From assembly GCA_023277325.1 (NCBI GenBank), contig JALRIQ010000107.1:1-11573 (forward strand): DNA of 11,573 bases, in the 5' to 3' direction. Under the pieces are notes generated by a model that saw only the letters and a program-made list of their open reading frames with translations, ran no database searches and had not been told where the DNA came from. The position numbers and the translations under genes are program-made. Below, in pieces: positions 6,863-11,573 of this stretch; position 1 is the stretch's first letter; every line of letters begins with the position of its first letter. The stretch comes from Bacteroidia bacterium (GTDB taxonomy: Bacteria; Bacteroidota; Bacteroidia; UBA8524).

Positions 6863-8515
6863 TTAGCGCAGTTTCAGTTCCTGACCGAGCGAAATAACAT
6901 TGCCTTCCAAATTATTCAGCTTTTTCAGGGTGTCTACCGAAATAGAATATTTACGCGCCAAACTATAAAGGGTGTCTCCTTTTTCAACAATATGGGTGGC
7001 AGGTAGGGTATTGGTTGGCGTTTCTTTTTGTCCGGCTTCCTTTTTATTTAACTGAAGCTTTTGTCCAATACGCAAATCGTTGCTTGTTAGGTTATTGATG
7101 GATTTCAGTTCATCAACAGGCATATTGTATTTCTTGGCTATAGAGTAAAGGGTCTCACCTGTTTCCACAGTATGGATAAAGCTGGTATTTTCGGTGTCTG
7201 GGTGTTCTTCTCTGGCCGCACCATTGATGATTAGTTCCTGGCCAATTTGGATTCCAAAACCTTCCAGTCCGTTCAATTCGCGAATTTGTTCTACGCTCAT
7301 TTGGTATTTTTTGGCAATACCGAATAAGGTTTCACCAGCGGCCACGGTATGCACTTTTACCTCGTCGCTATGGTCGGTGCGTTCTCTTGGGATATTTACC
7401 GTGTCTTTCACTTCCTCGGGAGTGATCGCAGGTTCAGTGCTCATTTCAGGAACGGGTTTTTTAACCGAAGCGGCACTGTCTACTTTTTCTTTAACCACAA
7501 TGGTGTCGCCTGATTTAACCGGATTTTCAGGAAGAACTACGCGCATTACTGCGGTATCTTTTTCTTCTTCCTTCTTCGGTTGAATGGTTTCAGGATTTTT
7601 CTTTTGAAGATAGAGCGTTTGACCAGGAACGGGTTCTTCGCCGTCTTTACGATCAAGGTGGTTTTTCCGGTACAGGTGTTTTAATTTAATTCCATACATC
7701 TGCGAGATGCTCCACATGGTTTCTCCTGGCTGAACAACATGGTAAGGCACGGAACCTTTTCGTTTCTTCGGTTTGAGATAAACAATTTCCCCTGGAGTCA
7801 ATTCCTGTCCTTTTGGGATATCATTATACTTCCTGATTTGCCAGGCTCCCATCTCATTTCGCTTTGCAATACCAATAATATTGTCGCCCGGCTGAACACG
7901 TTCTGCTGGAATTTCATTGAAAACGACAACTCCCTCCGGTTCCGGCTCTTTTGGTGTTTCCTTTGGTTTCTCTGCAATAACAGGAGGTACGACGTCAAGG
8001 TCACCTGGTTTCAGGTGGTCTAACTTATGCAACTCATGGCGTTCAATAATGGTAATGAGCAGCAATGGGTATTTCGGGTTTGTGGCATAACCCGCCTTTT
8101 TTAACCCGTGCGCCCAACTTTTATAATCGGTGCGGTCGTATTCAAATAGAAAGGCATAACGTACATTTCCCATCAAAAATTCGGAGTGGTCGATATAGGA
8201 TTGAGAGGCTGAGTCGTAAGCGCGGAAGCATTCGTTGGCTTCATCATCGTCTTCGATAATGGTTTTGCCCGTCCACGATTTTTTGCACTTAATACCAAAA
8301 TGGTTATTTCCTTGCGTAGCGAGCCGCGAATTGCCATTCCCTGATTCAAGAAGGCCTTGTGCCATGGTGATACTCGCAGGAATTCCAGTACGGTGCATCT
8401 CTTGAACCGCAATGCTTTTATAAATCTCGATGTATTGAAGGGGCGTGAGTTTCTCATTTCCGCCAGAAAAGGCAAAACTGAAAATGATCAAACTTATCCA
8501 AACGAGTCGCTTCAT
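6863..8515 (-). CDS. Exported glucosaminidase with five LysM domains
   Basis: This peptidoglycan hydrolase starts with a signal peptide (MKRLVWISLIIFSFAFSG) and has 550 residues from the ATG at 8515. The N-terminal domain (about 25-165) is glucosaminidase/GH73-like: MAQGLLESGNGNSRLA carries the likely catalytic E57, then NNHFGIKC and the SYIDHSEFL segment, as in enzymes that cleave next to N-acetylglucosamine in the wall. Five LysM peptidoglycan-binding repeats follow: a divergent one at about 206-249, then 257-304, 387-431, 446-490 and 506-550, each with a G-[ED]-[TN]-x-x-x-I/L-A core. About 80 residues of charged, low-complexity linker separate repeats 2 and 3. An in-frame ATG at 8581 would add 22 residues, but it lies upstream of a -7 box and would hide the signal peptide. 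Likely roles are cell division, wall turnover or daughter separation. Confidence 0.92.
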   Translation of the reverse strand: MKRLVWISLIIFSFAFSGGNEKLTPLQYIEIYKSIAVQEMHRTGIPASITMAQGLLESGNGNSRLATQGNNHFGIKCKKSWTGKTIIEDDDEANECFRAYDSASQSYIDHSEFLMGNVRYAFLFEYDRTDYKSWAHGLKKAGYATNPKYPLLLITIIERHELHKLDHLKPGDLDVVPPVIAEKPKETPKEPEPEGVVVFNEIPAERVQPGDNIIGIAKRNEMGAWQIRKYNDIPKGQELTPGEIVYLKPKKRKGSVPYHVVQPGETMWSISQMYGIKLKHLYRKNHLDRKDGEEPVPGQTLYLQKKNPETIQPKKEEEKDTAVMRVVLPENPVKSGDTIVVKEKVDSAASVKKPVPEMSTEPAITPEEVKDTVNIPRERTDHSDEVKVHTVAAGETLFGIAKKYQMSVEQIRELNGLEGFGIQIGQELIINGAAREEHPDTENTSFIHTVETGETLYSIAKKYNMPVDELKSINNLTSNDLRIGQKLQLNKKEAGQKETPTNTLPATHIVEKGDTLYSLARKYSISVDTLKKLNNLEGNVISLGQELKLR

Positions 8516-8535
8516 ACTTCTAATAACGCTTTTGG

Positions 8536-8543
8536 CAAAACTA
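8536..8543 (-). promoter_or_regulatory. Possible -7 promoter element of the LysM glucosaminidase gene
   Basis: Read on the minus strand this is TAGTTTTG, an exact match to the Bacteroidota -7 consensus TAnnTTTG. It ends 20 bases before the ATG at 8515, giving a short leader, and this supports 8515 over the in-frame ATG at 8581. A TTG at the expected -33 spacing is not evident, so the call is moderate. Confidence 0.4.
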
Positions 8544-8610
8544 TTGATATCCAAGTTGTCAGGAATGCCTTTGTTTTTCACTTATACACAGGAAATTGAT
8601 GCTGGTGTAG

Positions 8611-8633
8611 TGAAAAACCTCCCTTGGTTTTCA
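8611..8633. promoter_or_regulatory. Imperfect dyad upstream of dsbD
   Basis: AAAACC (8614-8619) and GGTTTT (8626-8631) form a 6-bp inverted repeat around TCCCTT, extended by TG/CA with one bulged A, so TGAAAAACC mirrors GGTTTTCA. It lies 22 bases before the dsbD ATG in the divergent gap. It could be an operator, or a leader hairpin if transcription starts further upstream. It contains the only TTG (8624-8626) near the -7-like box at 8642. No T-tract follows, so it is not a terminator. Confidence 0.3.
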
Positions 8634-8641
8634 ATTAATGC

Positions 8642-8649
8642 TAAATTTG
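8642..8649 (+). promoter_or_regulatory. Possible -7 promoter element of dsbD
   Basis: TAAATTTG matches the Bacteroidota consensus TAnnTTTG exactly. A TTG lies 15 bases upstream (8624-8626), slightly closer than the usual 17-23. The predicted transcription start would fall at about 8655-8656, on the dsbD ATG itself, so if it is real the mRNA would be leaderless. This also favours 8656 over the in-frame ATG at 8638. Confidence 0.35.
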
Positions 8650-8655
8650 TCGCGA

Positions 8656-10815
8656 ATGAAGAAGAATTATCTGCGGAATATCGGTTCACCATTTTGGTAT
8701 AAACTGATTGCGATTGCGCTTTTCGGCCTAATGCTGGGGGATGTTTCTTATGCTCAGCAAATTCCTGAACCAACCTGGACTTACACATTTTCAAAGTCGG
8801 AAGTAGCCATTGGAGAAGAAGTGGAGTTGGTATTTAAATCGAATATCCAACCTGGCTTCTATGTTTATTCAAATGATTTTGACCCACTGTTAGGTCCGCA
8901 GCTTACAGAGGCAGAATTCGATAAACACCCGAGTTATGAGTTAGTTGGTTCACTTCGTCCAATCAATCCGTCAAGAAAGTTTGATGAGGTTTGGGACGGT
9001 GAAGTAGGCTACTTTAAGAAGAAAGCGGAGTTCCGTCAAACCGTCAAGATTCTATCAAAAGACCCTGTTATCAAAGGGATTTTATACTTCCAAACCTGTT
9101 CGGATCAATCTTGCGTGTCTTTTGACCCTGCATTCAGCTTCAAAGGATTGACTGTAAAAGCAGCCGCGGTTAAACCTTCCACTGCACCTGTTGAGCCACC
9201 TAAAACTCAGGAAATAAAAGATCCTTCTGCACAAGAAACAGTTCCAGCTACTGAAGAGGTGATTGATACTCCCGAAACGGTAGAAGAAACGCCAGCGGTA
9301 GAAAGAACATCAAGTGCAGATAGCACTTCAACTTCAGAAATTGATGCGGAGGATGAAAAAGGAGATAAAGGGATTCTGGAAAAAGGATTGACGGCTTTGT
9401 TTCTTTTGGGCTTTGCCTTCGGATTCGGTGCGGTTTTAACCCCTTGCGTATTCCCAATGCTCCCTATGACGGTTGCGTTTTTCACCAAACGACAAGGTAA
9501 AGGGGCTGGACGGAAAATGGCTTTGTTTTATGGATTTAGCATAGTCTTTATCTATACCTCATTCGGATTATTATTGTCGTCGCTATTTGGCGCCACCTTT
9601 GGTTACGCGATTAGCACGCACTGGGTGCCGAATATTTTGTTCTTCATCATCTTTATCATTTTTGGGATTTCCTTTCTTGGGGCCTTTGAGTTGGTTTTAC
9701 CGAGCTCATTTGTAAATAAAATTGACAAAAACAGCGACCGTGGGGGATATATCGGGGTATTTTTTATCGCGCTTACCCTGGTGGTAATATCTTTTTCCTG
9801 CACAGTGCCTATTGTAGGTTCTGTAGCCATTCTTGCTGAGAATGGTGAGATCATGCGGCCATTGGCTGCGATGCTCGGTTTTTCCATCTCTTTTGCCTTG
9901 CCATTTACCTTATTCGCTTTCTTCCCGCAGTGGATGAGCAAATTGCCAAAATCAGGTGGCTGGTTGAATTCGGTAAAAGTGTTCTTTGGCTTTATTGAGA
10001 TTGCTCTTGCTCTTAAATTCTTTTCACAAGCTGACCTTGCCTACCACTGGGGAATTTTAGACCGGGATGTTTTTCTGAGTCTGTGGATTGTGATTGCTGC
10101 GTTGATGGGGCTTTATTTCCTTGGTAAATTGAAATTTTCGCACGACAGCGACCTGAAATTTGTATCAGTTCCTCGTTTCTTCTTCGCTTTGGCTTCTCTT
10201 TCCTTTGCGATGTATCTTGTTCCAGGTCTTTTTGGTGCACCACTAAAACCTTTGGCAGGTATTCTTCCACCAATTACTACACAAGACTTTGTAGGAGGAA
10301 CCGCAACAGCAGAAGGAAATCATGACCAAGCAGGTCAGGATACCATTCTTTATGCCGACCTTTTGCATATTCCATTGGGTCTGCCAGGTTATTTCGACTA
10401 CGAACAAGGCTTGCAAGCTGTTAAGCAACAAGGGAAACCAGCATTTCTCGACTTCACAGGGCATTCTTGTGCGAACTGCAGAAAGATGGAAGAGGACGTT
10501 TGGCCAAACCCAGAAGTGGCGACGCGTTTAAAAGAAAAAGTAATCATTGTTTCACTTTATACCGACGAAAAAACAGAATTACCTGAATCAAAATGGTATG
10601 AGTCGAAGCGGGACGGCCGAATCAAAAAAACGGTGGGCGCTCAAAACCTGGATCGTGAAATTGAACAATATGGCGAAAATGCACAACCCATGTACTTTAT
10701 TGTAGATGGAGAAGGTAAAGTACTCAGTCGGTTTAATGGGTATAAAAATGATCCACACGCCTTTGCGGAATTTATTGACCGCGGTGTAGAAGCCTTTAAC
10801 GCGCAAAACAAATAA
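8656..10815 (+). CDS. dsbD: Thiol:disulfide interchange protein DsbD, full length
   Basis: DsbD carries electrons from cytoplasmic thioredoxin across the inner membrane to periplasmic thiol proteins such as disulfide isomerases and cytochrome c maturation factors. From the ATG at 8656 (719 residues) all three modules are present. After a signal peptide ending near VSYAQ comes an immunoglobulin-like DsbD-N domain (about 38-168) with its cysteine pair in CSDQSC (148, 153). A Pro/Thr/Glu-rich linker (about 170-240) leads to an eight-helix membrane domain with LTPCVFPM (C264) and SFSCTVP (C382), the pair that spans the bilayer. The C-terminal thioredoxin domain has [13 protein letters not shown] (C605, C608) and the cis-proline AQPMYF. 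It is longer than E. coli DsbD (about 565), mainly from the linker and membrane region. An in-frame ATG at 8638 would add six residues. The stop overlaps gmhA by TAATG. Confidence 0.95.
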   Translation: MKKNYLRNIGSPFWYKLIAIALFGLMLGDVSYAQQIPEPTWTYTFSKSEVAIGEEVELVFKSNIQPGFYVYSNDFDPLLGPQLTEAEFDKHPSYELVGSLRPINPSRKFDEVWDGEVGYFKKKAEFRQTVKILSKDPVIKGILYFQTCSDQSCVSFDPAFSFKGLTVKAAAVKPSTAPVEPPKTQEIKDPSAQETVPATEEVIDTPETVEETPAVERTSSADSTSTSEIDAEDEKGDKGILEKGLTALFLLGFAFGFGAVLTPCVFPMLPMTVAFFTKRQGKGAGRKMALFYGFSIVFIYTSFGLLLSSLFGATFGYAISTHWVPNILFFIIFIIFGISFLGAFELVLPSSFVNKIDKNSDRGGYIGVFFIALTLVVISFSCTVPIVGSVAILAENGEIMRPLAAMLGFSISFALPFTLFAFFPQWMSKLPKSGGWLNSVKVFFGFIEIALALKFFSQADLAYHWGILDRDVFLSLWIVIAALMGLYFLGKLKFSHDSDLKFVSVPRFFFALASLSFAMYLVPGLFGAPLKPLAGILPPITTQDFVGGTATAEGNHDQAGQDTILYADLLHIPLGLPGYFDYEQGLQAVKQQGKPAFLDFTGHSCANCRKMEEDVWPNPEVATRLKEKVIIVSLYTDEKTELPESKWYESKRDGRIKKTVGAQNLDREIEQYGENAQPMYFIVDGEGKVLSRFNGYKNDPHAFAEFIDRGVEAFNAQNK

Positions 10816-11384
10816 TGTCAAGAATCCGTCAGCATTTCGAAGAAGCCTTTAATTCCTTACAGCAGTTTCTGGCTAGTGAAGAGAACTTCCTGCGTATTGA
10901 AGCGGCAGGAGAGCTGATGGTGGAAAGCTTAAATCGCGGCGGAAAAATTATTTCCTGTGGCAACGGAGGTTCAATGAGCGATGCCATGCATTTCGCCGAA
11001 GAACTTAGTGGCAGGTACCGAGATAACCGGAAGGCCCTTGCCGCAGTTTCTATATCGGATCCAACGCATATTACCTGTGTAGGCAATGACTATGGATTCG
11101 ATTTTATTTTCTCCCGTTATGTTGAGGCGGTAGGGAACAAAGGAGATGTGCTTTTGGCCATCTCTACCAGCGGCAACTCAAAAAATGTTATTCAAGCGAT
11201 AGAAGCGGCAAAAGCCAAAGGCATGAAAGTCGTGGCGCTTACCGGGAAAGATGGTGGTGCAATCGCTAAAATTGCAGACCTGGAGATCCGCGCCCCGCAT
11301 AGTTTATATGCCGACCGTGCACAAGAAATCCATATAAAAATCATTCATGCATTGATTGATTTTATCGAGCAGCAGGTAAAATAA
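10815..11384 (+). CDS. gmhA: Phosphoheptose isomerase GmhA
   Basis: GmhA converts sedoheptulose-7-phosphate to glycero-manno-heptose-7-phosphate in the cytosol, the first step to the nucleotide heptoses used in LPS inner core or other glycans. The 189-residue single SIS domain is collinear with E. coli GmhA with a two-residue offset: [20 protein letters not shown] contains H59 and catalytic E63; VGNDYGF carries D92; STSGNS (117-122) binds phosphate; and [14 protein letters not shown] has Q170 and catalytic H178, matching E. coli Q172 and H180. All key residues are present, so it should be active. The ATG shares a base with the dsbD stop, so its expression is tied to dsbD. No heptose kinase, epimerase or nucleotidyltransferase gene is visible. 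Confidence 0.97.
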   Translation: MSRIRQHFEEAFNSLQQFLASEENFLRIEAAGELMVESLNRGGKIISCGNGGSMSDAMHFAEELSGRYRDNRKALAAVSISDPTHITCVGNDYGFDFIFSRYVEAVGNKGDVLLAISTSGNSKNVIQAIEAAKAKGMKVVALTGKDGGAIAKIADLEIRAPHSLYADRAQEIHIKIIHALIDFIEQQVK

Positions 11385-11407
11385 GCAGGCTGTCTATCCC
11401 TTAAATA

Positions 11408-11438
11408 CTGGAATAATTGAAGTTTCCAGATTTTATTT
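11408..11438 (+). terminator. Probable terminator of dsbD-gmhA
   Basis: CTGGAA (11408-11413) and TTCCAG (11424-11429) form a 6-bp stem with a 10-base loop, followed at once by ATTTTATTT. It starts 23 bases after the gmhA stop. The stem is short and A/T-rich and folding energy was not computed, so confidence is moderate. Confidence 0.5.
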
Positions 11439-11475
11439 CGCCCTTATAAAATCCAAGACGGCCATTACCGTGTAC

Positions 11476-11573
11476 ATGGGTTTAAACAATTCAATTATAA
11501 AGAAGATTTACGCATTACTCGTTGGTTTTTCAGTGAGCATCTCAATTAGCTCGGCTGCGCATTTAAGCCCTCA
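11476..11573 (+). CDS. Start of an exported protein of unknown identity, cut by window edge
   Basis: An ATG at 11476 opens a frame that stays open to the right edge (32 codons). The translation, beginning MGLNNSIIKKIYALLVGF and continuing SVSISISSAAHLSP, has a basic N-region, a hydrophobic core and a small-residue S-A-A end, a good Sec signal peptide with cleavage likely near AA-H. Nothing of the mature protein is visible, so no function can be given. It lies 91 bases after gmhA, beyond the probable terminator, so it is probably a separate transcription unit. No Shine-Dalgarno is present, as for the other genes here. Confidence 0.6.
   Translation, partial: MGLNNSIIKKIYALLVGFSVSISISSAAHLSP

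Noticed and set aside
1220..6863. A shared 13-mer GAAGTTTGGGGCT at 1220-1232 and 6851-6863, each at the 3' end of a gene
   Set aside because: One or two 13-base matches are expected by chance in a window this size counting both strands, and no flanking similarity extends it.
9603..9941. Long antisense open frames inside dsbD (also 9207-9488) and inside the LysM gene (7194-7583)
   Set aside because: They lie wholly within well-supported genes, show composition driven by the opposite strand and have no recognisable motif.
1..11573. Defence system, mobile element, CRISPR or biosynthetic gene cluster
   Set aside because: No transposase, integrase, nuclease-helicase, toxin-antitoxin, spaced repeat or synthase domain was found; all large genes belong to known core or envelope families.

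Overview
This is ordinary chromosomal sequence from a member of the Bacteroidota (Bacteroidetes), most likely a free-living Flavobacteriales or Cytophagales relative. The evidence is protein character (a CpsB/YwqE-type PHP phosphatase, an archaeal-type SIS phosphoglucose/phosphomannose isomerase, a long DsbD, a DUF4836-like protein, and a glucosaminidase with LysM repeats). None of the starts has a recognisable Shine-Dalgarno sequence, and TAnnTTTG-like -7 boxes occur upstream of some genes. No rRNA, tRNA, CRISPR array, insertion sequence, phage gene or integration scar was seen. Coding density is high and no gap exceeds about 150 bases.

Layout, left to right. (1) Minus strand, 2232 to beyond the left edge: a fumarylacetoacetate hydrolase-family enzyme followed, with a 4-base ATGA overlap, by a membrane-anchored DUF4836-like protein cut by the window edge. 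(2) Plus strand, 2383-3480: a soluble PAS-histidine kinase divergent from the hydrolase, with no response regulator nearby. It converges on the next gene with only 3 bases between stop codons. (3) Minus strand, 8515 down to 3484: a LysM glucosaminidase, then lpdA (dihydrolipoyl dehydrogenase), then a bifunctional phosphoglucose/phosphomannose isomerase coupled by a TAATG junction to a CpsB-like phosphatase. (4) Plus strand, 8656-11384: dsbD coupled by TAATG to gmhA, then a probable terminator. (5) Plus strand, 11476 to the right edge: the signal-peptide start of an unidentified exported protein.

How the genes may work together. Several products converge on the cell envelope: the hexose isomerase feeds fructose-6-P/mannose-6-P pools used for sugar nucleotides, GmhA makes the heptose precursor of LPS or other glycans, the CpsB-like protein is of the type that controls capsule export, the LysM enzyme cuts peptidoglycan, and DsbD supplies reductant to the periplasm. 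lpdA and the hydrolase are central or catabolic enzymes placed among them. This is a loose neighbourhood rather than a demonstrable pathway operon. I found no convincing undescribed system. The points most worth a second look are the two unexpected translational couplings (dsbD-gmhA and hydrolase-DUF4836-like), the possible leaderless start of dsbD with a dyad beside it, and an oriented hairpin behind lpdA.
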